From positions 684,501 to 748,500 of the forward strand of contig OX359200.1 of NCBI GenBank assembly GCA_947172415.1: a DNA stretch of 64,000 bases, in the 5' to 3' direction. Shown here one piece after another: positions 23,341-36,300 of this stretch. Every line of letters begins with the position of its first letter. The first letter of the stretch is position 1. The notes beneath the pieces were generated by a model that saw only the letters and a list, made by a program, of their open reading frames with translations, had not been told where the DNA came from and made no database searches. This DNA comes from Chondrosia reniformis (Eukaryota; Porifera; Demospongiae; Chondrillida; Chondrillidae). The position numbers and the translations under genes were made by a program.

Positions 23341-25950
23341 CTACCATGCTGTGCTCAGTCGTACAGTTGACGGTGGTCCCAGCATGGCTTTCTTCAGTAA
23401 TACTTCCATTGTTTCATCAGCGGCTACGTCAACAGGAAATTCACACTGGTTGTTGAGGATTGATGCTTTTGCCCCATTGTCCAGTAGGAATTGCGCAATC
23501 TGAATGCTGCCTACTGCAGATGCAGCATGTAGTGGCGTCCAGCCATCATGATCCCTAGTGTGAACGTCAGCCTTGAAGTCCTTCACCAGGAGCTGTAGCA
23601 TTACAAAGTTCTCCTCCAAAACTGCATGATGTATAGCCGCCACTTTACTGCTTTCACTGACATAGTCCACGCGAATGTGATCCTTTACTTTGAGTAGACG
23701 AGTAAGTTCCTCAACATCATTTGAAAGGATGGCCTCCTGGAAGAGGTAATCTGGGCTCCCTGCTTCTAGTGTGGGATCCAACGAATATTGTGGCTCGTCA
23801 AGTCTGAGTCCATTGTGGCTGTCACTTGATCCTTCCATAGTACTGATTCCTTGGTCTTCATCAATGTTAAAGTCCAACAGGAGCTTTGGGCTTCGACAAG
23901 ACTTGTCACTTGGCTCCAAATCGTAAGAGTCAATTGAGGAGATGGAACCAGAATTGAGTTTGAAACTGTTCTCAACTTGTTCGGGAGTGCGTTTTTCGTC
24001 AGTGGTGCTGCTAGTCGTGGCCAAGGCTGACGAGTCTCTACCTGCCTTTTCCTTCCGTCTCACGTTGACCAGACTCTTCACGGACATGCTCGATCGAAGT
24101 ACATCGTTTTCCTCGTCTGCATTAGACTCGTCATCATCGGCATAGCCATCACTCTCTCCTTCTTCGTCAGGTACCTCTTCAGCATCGCTCTCTGCCAAGA
24201 CAAGCGGATCACTAAATTCTGCTAGAAAGTTGCCATTCATTGCCGAGAGAAGCATCTTCTTCACTTGACGATTTTCAGCGATATCTGAAGGTGTTTCATT
24301 GTCGTCATTATGAATGCCAGGATCCGCATTTGCAAGAAGAAGACAGCGAACAAACTCTGCGTGACCTTCAATAGCAGCCGCATGCAAAGGCGTCCACCCT
24401 TCGCAGTCCTGAACATTCACGTCAGCCCCGTTCAATATCAGCATGCTGGCGCACTCCCAATTACCGTCCAAGGCGCTCTGGTGGAGAGCGGTCAGGCCAA
24501 TCGGACTCATGCGGTTAACGTCACTGATATTCTGTAAAACGTCCTTGACTTCTTCAATATCTCCCTCTGTCACAACGCTCTGTAAGACCACTTCTGGCTC
24601 AAAATGTACGCTTCGCCTTCTTCCTCCTTCGGGCACATTCGAACGCTTCCGACCAGGTAGAACTATGCTAGATTTCCTTGGTCGCGGGCTCCGGGACCGA
24701 AGGCCCATCGGCGCGCCGTCCATTACAGCTTCAGCCGAACAAGTTCTTCTCTTGTTTACAGCGCCATCCCTACTTAAAGATGTGGCTGTCTGCGAAATGT
24801 CTTCAAGTGAACGAGGACGGATGATTTTCTTTGGATTGACTATCGTTCGGCAGGGTCCCTTCAAGTACATTTGCATCTCCTCCTCCGACGAGTAACTGGA
24901 GTCGTTATCTGAGGAGTTCTCTTCGATACTAAAGAGAGGAGCTGATCTGGACAGGGCTACCTCCGGAATCACTAAGGAGTAATCAAAAAGTTCTGTCATT
25001 GTACCTTTTCCTACTTCCTTTAGGGCACTTACGCAAGAAGCATTCGCTCTACCTTTTCTAGAAGATACACACACTGTTACACTCTCTACAAACACGTCGT
25101 CGTTTCCAATCAACTGCAAAGATACTGCTGAACCTTCTTGGTCCTGCGGTAAATAGCCGCCGGATCTTGCCCCATGAATATCATTAGTAACCACATGAAT
25201 CTCATTATGTCTACTTTGAGAGTGTTTATTTGTCATCAATTCCTCATGAATATTGTTATCGACACACGTCTCCCAATGAATATCATTATCTGGATCTGCT
25301 CCATTATAGCTATCAGCATACCTTAGGGCTGGGTTGAAAGTCACTCCAACGCTTACTTGATCACAAACAACTCCTTTGGTTACTTTGCAATCATTTCCAC
25401 CTAAAATCAACACCAAATATTACTTTTATTGATGTGTCATATTCCTAGAACACCATATTCTCTAGGGAACACCTCGACCTAAGAGTAGGCACCCATTAGC
25501 TTACTTGTAAATTGATTCGAAGAAGCCCTCTTTCTGTTTCCAGGAAATTCTATCAGGTCCTCCATTTGTGCTGTTAACAGTTTAAAGATTGGACTGTCGA
25601 AATCAGCGAGGTCTACTGGGAGTTCACCCGAGCTTGTGACTGCAAAAACATCAGCACCCTTCGAAAGCAAATCCACTGCTATATCAAACTGATCTTGTAA
25701 CGAAGCGTCGTGTAAAGCTGTCCACCCCTGGGTATCACGACTTGTGACGTCTACTCCTTCTCCGATCAGCCACTTGGCTAGGTCGGCGTGCCCTCCTATT
25801 ATAGATATCTGTAGACAATTAAGACCAACCGAGTTTCTTAGATTAATATCTACACCATCTACTTTTACGAGCTGTTTCATAACGGCCAAGCAACCAGCAT
25901 GAGCCGACTTTAACATCACCCTCCTCTTCGTCTGACTCTCATGCGGTTGG
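23341..25950 (-). CDS. MYPT-like ankyrin-repeat protein with three modules (5' end incomplete)
   Basis: Two exons are clear: 25950-25505 and 25400-23341 (stop TAG), joined by a 104-bp GT-AG intron whose split codon closes exactly. Exon 25950 opens in phase 2 after a TTATAG acceptor, so a small first exon probably lies upstream, although an in-frame ATG at 25916 could start translation. There are three ankyrin modules: in the first exon, after the RSVHF motif (VHF at 24609-24601), and at the C-terminus. Each ends in a similar segment (ELPVDLA, ETPSDIA, EFPVDVA). RSVHF fits the R-x-V-x-F PP1-docking motif and precedes ankyrins exactly as in MYPT and PPP1R27. An acidic Asp/Glu stretch (about 24210-24090) and a Ser-rich linker separate modules two and three. 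Likely role: targeting PP1 catalytic subunit. Confidence 0.8.
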
Positions 25951-26269
25951 CTATAAATAAATATTTAAAGTAAACCGTATAAAATCAACAGAATTGAATG
26001 CCACACTGTCACCTGCACTAGGAGATATAATAATGTATACGCGTTCTATTGTGAGAACAGTTGCACTTGATTATACATTGGAATGTTTAATTTGAAAGAA
26101 TAAATTCATGAAAGTCAGTGGCTAAAATGGGTGCAAATTGAACCGAACACAATCAACCGTTTACATGTTAACAGTTTGTAAACTTTATGTAAAAGGATAA
26201 ACAACATAGTTTAATGATATTCAGTGCTGACTTCCGATTAATCATATTCATTAAGATAGCCCAAGAAAA
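25951..26269. promoter_or_regulatory. Shared divergent promoter region
   Basis: About 320 bp lie between the head of the minus-strand ankyrin gene and the plus-strand dynein chain ATG. Any missing first exon of the ankyrin gene must lie here or inside the dynein gene. AT-rich; no clear TATA box or CRE seen. A bidirectional promoter is inferred from geometry only. Confidence 0.4.
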
Positions 26270-27108
26270 ATGTCTGCCCAGAGTCAAACAAATGTAGAGG
26301 AATCTGATCGAAATGAGAATTTATGGTGCGTTGGGTGGGAAATAAGTGATATAAATGATAATTAAATATTAAAATCTTTATAAAGGAGTACCAGACAGAA
26401 GATTTATGTGTTCTTTTTACTCAGGACTACCATCTTAAACGATGTGGCTCAATCGTCCGCAAGATGTAGAATGCCGTCCGGTAAAACTCTTCTCGTACTT
26501 GGTAAGGCCTTTATAAATACTCACCAGTCATTATCATGTATTTGGAATAATGTGTCAGCCAGTAAAGTTTTGCAATTTATGTGTGTGAACAGTGATGCAT
26601 GGAAGAGTTAGATATTTTTCGACTATTACCTCATTTTTATTTTCTCTTCTCTTCTGTAATTGTCTGCATATGAAATGTGTGTGACTTAACTGTGCACTAT
26701 ATATGCACTTCAACGTAGCCATTTCACTATATTCTTAAGCTTATAATTATCATCATCACATTTGACTCTGGAAATAATGTAATAATCAAAGGTTTAAGAT
26801 TAGCTTTAAAGCTGCCCTTTTCTATATCTTTAGGAGAGGTGAGCTCCGGGAAGTCTGTTCTTGTAGACAAGATCTGTCAAGCCAGCAAGACCAAGAATCT
26901 TGTCCCCGGTCACCATCTCAGTGGTTGCTGCTTAGAGTACAGATACTTTGATGTTCGAGATGAAGAGACTGATGGTATGTCAGGGTCGTGTAATTATTGC
27001 AGAATATACAGACATACAGTTGAGACATTGAGATCCTTCCATCCATCCACCCACCCAGACAGACAGATAGACAGATAGACAGACAGACAGACAGATAGAC
27101 AAACAGAC

Positions 27109-27155
<47 letters not shown>

Positions 27156-27248
27156 TAGATAGATAGATAGATAGACAGACAGATAGACAGATAGATAGAC
27201 AGATAGATAGATAGACAGACAGATAGACAGACAGATAGATAGACAGAC

Positions 27249-27303
<55 letters not shown>

Positions 27304-30300
27304 TAGACAGACAGACATTGTACAGAAACTATAGCTAGCAAATTGTATGCAATTATCACAAGGGGACCTTATACTTAACAGTTGCATATGATAATATTAT
27401 ATGTCATGCACACTCCAATGACTGTACATTTGTTTTCTTTTGATATAGTATATATAAGATTTGTATTGTCTAGTGAACATAGGTAGGAAATGGTAAATCG
27501 CTGTATAGATGTCACAAATCTATTAGCTTGGGTGGGACTGTATAAGTGTATGATGCAATTATGTAATGGCTCTAATGCACATGAGTAGCTAGCTGCCTTA
27601 TTTCAATAAAAGTTTACTGTTAAACATAATTATTGAATAATAGATTGAAAACTGAAACAGATTGTCTCAGTGAATTGTGGAGGTTGCAATGAGAAACACT
27701 GTACTTGATTAATTGCTCCATTTTATAGCTCATGATTTGCATAATGTTGTCCATCCCTTCAAAGTAAACATGGCTATAAAGTAATGGACGCCTTCGACCT
27801 TATATGTAAAGTTTGTTCAAGCAGTAATGGAGATTATGAATTGCTATTTGTTACGACAATATCTTTTTAATTACTCTAGCCAAAATTGTAAGTAAGGTCA
27901 TTGCAGACATTTCAATAACTATTTACTTATCATCAGAAGTGGTGTAATAGGGCGTATGAAACATTGCAACCCAGAATAAGATGGTCTAGTATGAATAGTA
28001 AAACTATAAATGGTAGCAATTTGAGTTATTGTACAACAACACCTAACAATATCATCCACCAAGTTGAAATGTCAGCATACTCCACTGGGAGGATACCATC
28101 ATCACACTATTCAAGGTTTTGTAGTCCCAATATATAGAAGCCTCCTGAATCATCTGCATTCTAAATCCTGAGCTTAAGGACTGTGGTCCCCCGTTCATTC
28201 ACCGTGTACCCCGTTCATTCACCGTGTACCCCGTTCATTCACCGTGTGCCCCGTTCATTCACCGTGTACCCCGTTCATTCACCGTGTACCCCGTTCATTC
28301 ACCGTGTACCCCGTTCATTCACCGTGTGCCCCGTTCATTCACCGTGTACCCCGTTCATTCACCGTGTACCCCGTTCATTCACTGTGTGCCCCGTTCATTC
28401 ACTGTGTGCCCCGTTCATTCACTGTGTGCCCCGTTCATTCACTCTGTACCCCGTTCATTCACCGTGTACCCCGTTCATTCACTGTGTGCCCCGTTCATTC
28501 ACTGTGTGCCCCGTTCATTCACTGTGTGCCCCGTTCATTCACTGTGTGCCCCGTTCATTCACTGTGTGCCCCGTGCCCCATGTACGTATGCTTGTGCAAG
28601 TTTTTGACAGTATATGACAAACTTGTTAGTATAAATGGTAATTTAATACATATGTTCTAATACGTACGTATATGGGGATGTTTGATTTATTATGGGGTTT
28701 TTACATATATATTGTAATATTGTCAATGTGTTTGTTATTCTTATGGAGTTACTATTATGTTTAGAAATCAAATTATAAAGGTAATGATTTACTTTCAGTT
28801 GTATGTTCAATGTCCATATTAAAGTTGTTTGTGACTTGAAGACTTAACCTTAGCACATATAACTCAAAGGGTGACCACCTCCACTCATGGCTTCAGATTT
28901 CCTGTGCAGTAACCTTTCATGTGCTTTGTGAATTGAATCCTTATTAAATTCATCTCGTTGATTGGGTATCTCATGAAAGTTGTTTTCATGCAATGTACTT
29001 GTAAAGCTTTCGAGTGTGCTAATTTCTCTAGTTGTATATGGTTTATAGTAACTTCTACTATTTACATAAATACCCATCCTGATGCTGCCATTCCTTCTCA
29101 TGTTACTTACATAAATACCAATCCTGTCTTATGATGATGCTGCCATTCCTTCTCATGTTGTACATGTGGCAGCTGCTGTATGTCTATTCATAGCTCACAA
29201 ATAATTTCATTGTAATGGAGCTGTAGGGCACAGGAAAAATTCCCTTACATTAGGAGCAAGCTATTAATGTCTTTGGTTGGTTGTCTTTTGTCTTTTGAGA
29301 ATCTAAAGACGCTCAAAGTGTGAAAAATGAACCATTTGAAAGTTTCATAAATTTGATGTAGTTACTGTAAAAGAAATCCCTATCATCTAGCTACGTAATA
29401 ATGACACAGGCTTCTTCTGACCTTTGGAAATTCCACAGCTGACACATGAAATTTAATGTGGTGTAGTTGTTAATGGGAATCTACTTCCTTTCAGACAGTC
29501 ATGTTTCTGAGCTTGTAAATGTAAACATTGTTCATGTAGCAAAAATAACTTTACGCATATGTGTGTATATTTTGTTTCCATTTCCAGATTGGATATCTAG
29601 AATGGGTATTTGGATCTTGGATGGAGTGGTCTACCACAGTGACCTACTCAAGTTTGCCTTAAAGAAGGACGATGTGGACAACACGCTAGTAATGATTGTT
29701 GTGGATCTATCTAAGCCATGGAGCATCATGGAATCACTGGAGAGATGGGTGGATGTAGTCCAGAGACATGTTAACTCTCTAGACATTCCACCAGAAGACA
29801 TGAGATCTATGGAAGCTCAGCGTAAGACCATATTATTAAAGACATGATTGGCACATCACTATGAGGTTAAATTAGAATAGATTATATTCCTAGATCTACT
29901 TTTTAGGGAAAATGGGGCTTTGAATAGTACCCTCTAATCCACTGAGCCTATTGTATCTAGTGGGTCTATGCTATACATTAGCATTGGCAGGGCAAACCTG
30001 AGCAAGCCTTCTCACTGACATGCACCCAGTGACCTCTCTCCATGTTTGTATGTAAATGGATAGTAGGCTGGACAATAGTGGCCACAAAATGGCTACCTTT
30101 GTCCTAGTATGGGCTGGCTTGACATGTGCTCAGAACACTATGGCTTCCTCTCCAGTTAGCATTCTAACAGCATAATCTATGCTCTAAGTGAAGTGTGTGT
30201 AGTGGTTACTGCACTTGTTGGTAGAGCAGTTAGTTCTCACAACTCTCTGTATGTATGCATCTGGTTTAATAATTATTATTATTATTGTTTGCAACATAAA

Positions 30301-33300
30301 TTTGTGTATCTCAAAGGTGCCTTTCGGATTCACAAATTCACAATAATAGATTAATTAAATTTGTGTGTCTTCTATTGCTGGTATGTGTATAAAGCACTTT
30401 TGAAACTATGGGATTTTGATTGTTAGTAACACAATAATAATTATGTCCTATGTAGTGTATGAAAAGATTGTATGCTAATTGCCTGTACTACAAGGCTACG
30501 TACGTATGATAAAGTGAATAATTGCTGGAATTATATTACATTGACCAGCCAAGTACTAAGATAAGACTTTGTTGACTTGGCTGATCAGCTAATATCTTGT
30601 TCCAGTGATTATTCACTTCCTTCATGAATATCTGTGTTTACAGGGAGTATACTGCCTGATTTGCTAATTTTTGGGAAATCTTAGGAGCCTGCCTTGACCC
30701 AAATCCTTTGTAAGGTACCTTTTACACTTGAAGTTTAAGGGTATCCCAATTGATGTGGTAACACGACACTCCAGATGTGGTAATGTGATCTTTGGTACAC
30801 CTTCCATGCATTTCATTAAATCCTGTTTTGCTGGGAGAAGCATGTGACATTGTTTAGTTGATTCCCTGTCATTTGCACCTTCTCCCAGTTAACCTTTCAT
30901 CTGAAATAGAGAAATGACTGTAGTAGGGTTAAGAAAACTTTCTCATCCAATCATAATTCTTCTCCTGTGTCCTTGTCACTTTAAACAAGCCATTCTATCA
31001 AGTTAATGTATATCTAGAATGGAAGAGAATACACTGCAAATTAGTCACTTTTCACTTATTTTGGTACATTGTTTATTAATGTCTGTGCTGTCAACAATAA
31101 ATTGTATTTCATTCTCAAAGGCCTGCGTACATTTTTCAAACTAAACTTTTTCTGGAAACAGCCAAGTCTCTCTGTATACATAACTCTTGGAATGTTGTTA
31201 GGTTTGTATTAAATGTAATTATGATAATACGCTATTGTGCATGTTTGTACAACCCATTATCATATACATGGCGTTCTCCTATATGACATCTTGCCCTATT
31301 TGAAAATTGTCTGATAGCTGTTGCTAAGATACACTTTCCTACTGAGAAAGGGTAGAGTACAGTGTTAGGCATTTAGACACTCTAAAAATCAAAAGATGAT
31401 CCTTTCAAAAGACGGTACATATCTCTTCAAAGTTTGGGTGCATTGTTCCTACTTATGTAGCTACGTGTCTACATAGAAGTGATGTGTATGGTTAAGTCAC
31501 TTAACTTTCAGTATGCCACTTCTGTATGGTTAGCCTCATCACATGATCACTGTCTTGTTTCTTTTTCCAGATGTGTTAGTCACTGTCTCAAGCACTGTCA
31601 TCCCTACTTCTAACTTCATTCATGTTTCTATTCTACTTACAATTCTATATTTGAAATGTTTATTAAACTTGTTAAATATAGAAACTGTGTATTTACATAC
31701 GTATATACGTACTTGAATACAATTGAATTTAACCTTTTTGCAGATTTGTTTCATAATGAATCTATCAGGAATTACATGTAAATTATCTGTTTTTGATATA
31801 TTACCACTAATTAGTTTCCCTTTTATTTCTCACTCAGTTAGAAATTTGTTGAGATAAGAAAACGTTCTGTTATTTATTTGTTACCCACTGCTCATTACGA
31901 TGTGAGTAGTAATTTGTTCAACTGTAGAAACACAATGGGTCTTTTGTAGTCCACTTTAAAGACTTTATAATTGATATCTATATTGTGTGGCCAACTTCAC
32001 AAAGAAAGTTCATAACAAATTAATAGATTTTTATGACCATGTCCAGACAAGGGACATTTTATGTTTCCCTGTTACTGCTACAGACAGTCAGGTGTCCTTC
32101 ATTATAGACTTTGGTCCCCAATTGTTGACCTAACTAGCTTGATAACATTCCTCCATTTCATTGGGTGTAGAAAGTACAGCCCTTCAGCTACATAGGTACG
32201 TATATCTGTTTCTAAAGTACCTACATATACGTACGTACAGTGAAAGGTAAGAGTTATTGAGCGATAGTGCAGCCACTGGAGTTCACAAACAATCAATATC
32301 CGGGACGTTTTGATCTGTAGATCCTCCTCAACTGGTATAAAACTGACATAACTCACAAAAAACGTTTCTAATTCAGTTACCTATACACAGCAAGGAACCT
32401 TCATCAAATCATAAAGCAAATTGTTGTAAAATTGGATGTTGTAATGCAGTGATTGAGGTCTGTACCATGTCTGTTGCCTTGTCTAATTATGACTTGTTGA
32501 ATTGGCTTCTAAACACATCTTATCATATGGTCAGTGCTGGTGCTGTTAAAACAGGTTCCATTATTAATCTTAAACAATGTAATTATGCAATTTTGTTGCA
32601 TATTTACGCTAACATGAGGTACTTCTGTTAGTCTTTGCAACCATTAATTAAGTAGTGAGAAGAAGTTATGAAACTGAATGTTCCTCTAATTCCATCTGTT
32701 TTAGGTGTAATATCCACATTTGACAATGCTATTATTTGTGAGGAACTGAAGAGGAATGTATACAAATCCTGACCCTTTGTCTTGGGGCCTGTCAACACTC
32801 TGGCCTGTATGAGCAGTAATTTGTTGTGCATTCCAATGACTGGCTTTTATTTTGGAATGGAAATTGTTAATCTCTGTAGTCATGCAGTCTGCCTTTCAGA
32901 TCCTTTGGGCAAGATTAAACAATTGGGTTACAAAGTATAATGATATTCATGACTTCATATATGACCTATATTTGCCTTTAAATTCAAATTCACACATATC
33001 CTGGTGGTGGGTATGTGTATACTGGTAGAGCTGTGTGTGGTCTGGTAATGTACATGTATATGTGTTTGAATGAGACAAATATGGACCATCATTCCTGGAC
33101 TTATAACTATGAAGTTAAGGTACATATACGTATGTATGTAGACTGATAACTCAGGGCAAACCTGTAGATGATACAGTTAGACTTCTTTTCTCCACTTCTC
33201 TACTGGACCAGACAGCTCTTTTTGAGAATTTTCCACCTTTCATCTTTGGGTCTTCCTGATTCTTTGTATGCCCAAGCTTACAGTAGTATAGTTGAACATG

Positions 33301-36300
33301 TAAAGTTAGATTTCCTAATCATCCTTATAAGGAAGCCAGATATGGTAGGTGATTAGTAAGGTCCATTTGTCTTTTATGTAGCTTAGATACTAGACTACTT
33401 GAGGTTTAACAGTGAAAATGAGTTCACTCTCTTCCCATTAAGGAATAAAATATGTTTGTTATTCTGTTAATGACCATAGTATTATGTGTTTTCTGCGTAG
33501 CAGGTAGTTAATGTATTTCTCATTCAGAGGTATTATTTTACCTTATGCTATTTTGAAATGCTTTGTTGCCGCTGGAATTCCATTCAAATTAGCTGTAGAT
33601 ATATCTATGGAATGCATTGGTAGCAAGATAATCTTCTAAGCTGAGCCCCCATCACAGAGTGTTCAAATGATTGGGGTAGTCTTTGAAGTATGGAGTTAAT
33701 GGATACTTCCTTTGATCCGCTGCTACAAATGTCTCTGGTGGCATTCCCTGTACTTCTTACTCTTTAACCTTTTCCCTATCAAAGGCCTTCTTTCTCATAT
33801 TGATTTAGCTATCTGGAGATATAGCCTGTGATTAGGTTGCACTGGTAACATGGTATAGAGGTTAAAGTGCTCAGTCTAGGGCTCTCAAGCATATTGTCTT
33901 TGTTTTTCTGCCCAACGTCTGTTTGATAGGCAGTGTGTGCTACTGTTATCATTACTACATTCATTTGGTGTCGACTGAAATATCTTTTCCCTTTTTGTGT
34001 CTGTCTGTTTATGTAGTCGTGGAGAGATTTAGACAGTATGTTGACCCAGAAGAACAGAGCCACACTGACGGTACGACTGAGGGAAGCCATGTTTCTCTGC
34101 CGTTGGATGACAGTGTCCTTTCTCACAACCTGGGGCTGCCTCTTATTGTGGTTGGCACCAAATCTGATGCTTTCCCACACCTGGAAAAGGAACATGGCTA
34201 CAAAGAAGAACATTATGATTTCATTCAACAAAACATTAGGAAATTTTGCCTCAAATGTATCCTTTTTGTCATTCTATTGCCTAGCAACTGATATAGGTAG
34301 GTATGATAAACATGTTAGCATAGTTTTATCCCACAAACATATCCAACCATTAGATAATGGTATTCATAGACTTAAATAGATTCATGACTCTTGCTATGCA
34401 AACACAGGTGTTCCTTCTGCTGTCACGTTTTCATAGATATATTTATTCATTGTACATTTCCTTTGCATTATCAAAACCCTCTTAATTTAGTCTTCCCAAT
34501 TCCTTAAAAGGTTTGCCATTTGTTGTGGTGATAATCTTTTGTGGAAACTTTTGAATGTTGTTCTATTTCTGTGCCTACCGAATATGGAGTGATTGTCTCC
34601 AGGGTGGGGGGGGGGTTAGTATACCTTCAAGTACTCTTCTGTTCCATAACAAATAGTATGAGTCTTAGGAACACAATTTTGCAATCTAATAATACTAACA
34701 GTGTTCGCAATGGATTCATTGCTAATGGGTTGAACCGTTCAATTAGAAAATTGAGTTGCTGCGACCCATAATAATATCTCTACTTGCTATTATATTTGCA
34801 ACAAACAACTTGTTATTTTATCCGTTCCACAATGTACTGTACATATGAACAATGTTAGATCTAGCAATCGATTGCTTTAGAGTTGAAGTTTATCTTTATT
34901 ATTCAGTTAGTCACTCTTCATACACAACACACACTATTCAATTATAAGCCTTTTTAAGCATGTACGTATAGTCTAAACACCTTAACTGTTAATATCAAGA
35001 TGGAGCCGCCTTATTCTACGTATCCTCAGTGGAAGAGAGGAACTGTGATGTTCTCCACAAGTACATTGTACATCAAGCCTACGGACAGCCATTTACCAAT
35101 CCAGCTTCTGTTGTTGAGAAGGATGCCATATTTATGTGAGTTTCCATGACAACGTCATAGCAATCAAATGCCCATGGAGTTCATATAAGGATGGGGAGAC
35201 ATGCTCATTCTGTGGTGGTTTGCTAGAGTGTAGTTAAGAATTTTGTGACCAAAGTGAGCTGAGTATGACCTCAGCTGCGTAGCCTGTCAGCCTTCCTGTT
35301 GGCTGTCGAGATGGTACACCTAATTTGAATGGTATTGACACCAGTGAAATGTAGCCATCCATATTGAAACAGTAATTGTATAATAAGCTGGTCTATTTAG
35401 GAATACATGTCATATATTGATGTACATGTGTGTTGGTTATTCATGTTGCCGTGGTAAGCATGCCTCCCTCGTAGCTAATTAGTCTGAGAAGTTGCCTGAT
35501 ATAGTCCTCTCTATGTACGTACGTACGTATATCTCTACTTGCTTGACAATATATACGTAACTTGATGAGTGAAGGAAGGTATTCCCAGAAGCAGCTGTCT
35601 GGCCCAGTGGAGCAGAAAAATTAAGAGAAGACTCTTGTATCCTCGTCCAAAGCTCTCACTAGATTTAGTTCCCTATAGGTCTTTACTGTGGAATATATGT
35701 AGTATGCAGAAAAATGTTTATTTAGATTGCTCATGTAGTAGACTGTGACATATCAAGTGGATATGAGGAATGTGCAAGGTAGACCATTGTTGAGTGTTAG
35801 CTGTAAAGTTCATATCTGTTAGCTGTAAAGTTCATATCATCAAGTGAAAGACATGCATGCATCAAAGCTTCTGCATTCCGACATTCTGCCTCAAGAGGTC
35901 TCAAATGATTACCATATCCAAAAGTTTAGTGCTGAACCAAATTTAGTTGGAGCAACTTGGGAGAATGTGGTAGGAAGCCCCTCACATCCTCTGGCACATG
36001 TACACACATGCCATTCATGTGCACTTTTGGGAACACTTCTGTTTGGCTTGAAATCCTCAGGGAAAGTATCACAGCGCTGTCATCTTACACTCAATATCCT
36101 CATAACATTGCACACTCCTACACTCCCTTTGATCTCTGGAATCTATATCCTGATTATTTTACATAAAGCTCTTCCGTTTGGTGGCAAGCCTTTCTTTCAA
36201 ATATGCACTCCTTCATTGACAACCAAATGGTGTATCTTTGGATAGACAAACATTGTCTTTGATTTGGTTGGCTAATAATTCATTTTCAGTTTAAATTTTT

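Noticed and set aside
26980-27387. CLSV-rich minus-strand frames
   Set aside because: Translation of the AGAC/AGAT microsatellite.
28183-28660. Three overlapping plus-strand frames of 127-144 codons
   Set aside because: All three frames are open because the 20-bp repeat lacks stops; not coding.
30195-30275. tRNA-like segment (TTGGTAGAGCAGTTAG)
   Set aside because: Only a loose A-box resemblance; no anticodon arm or B box.
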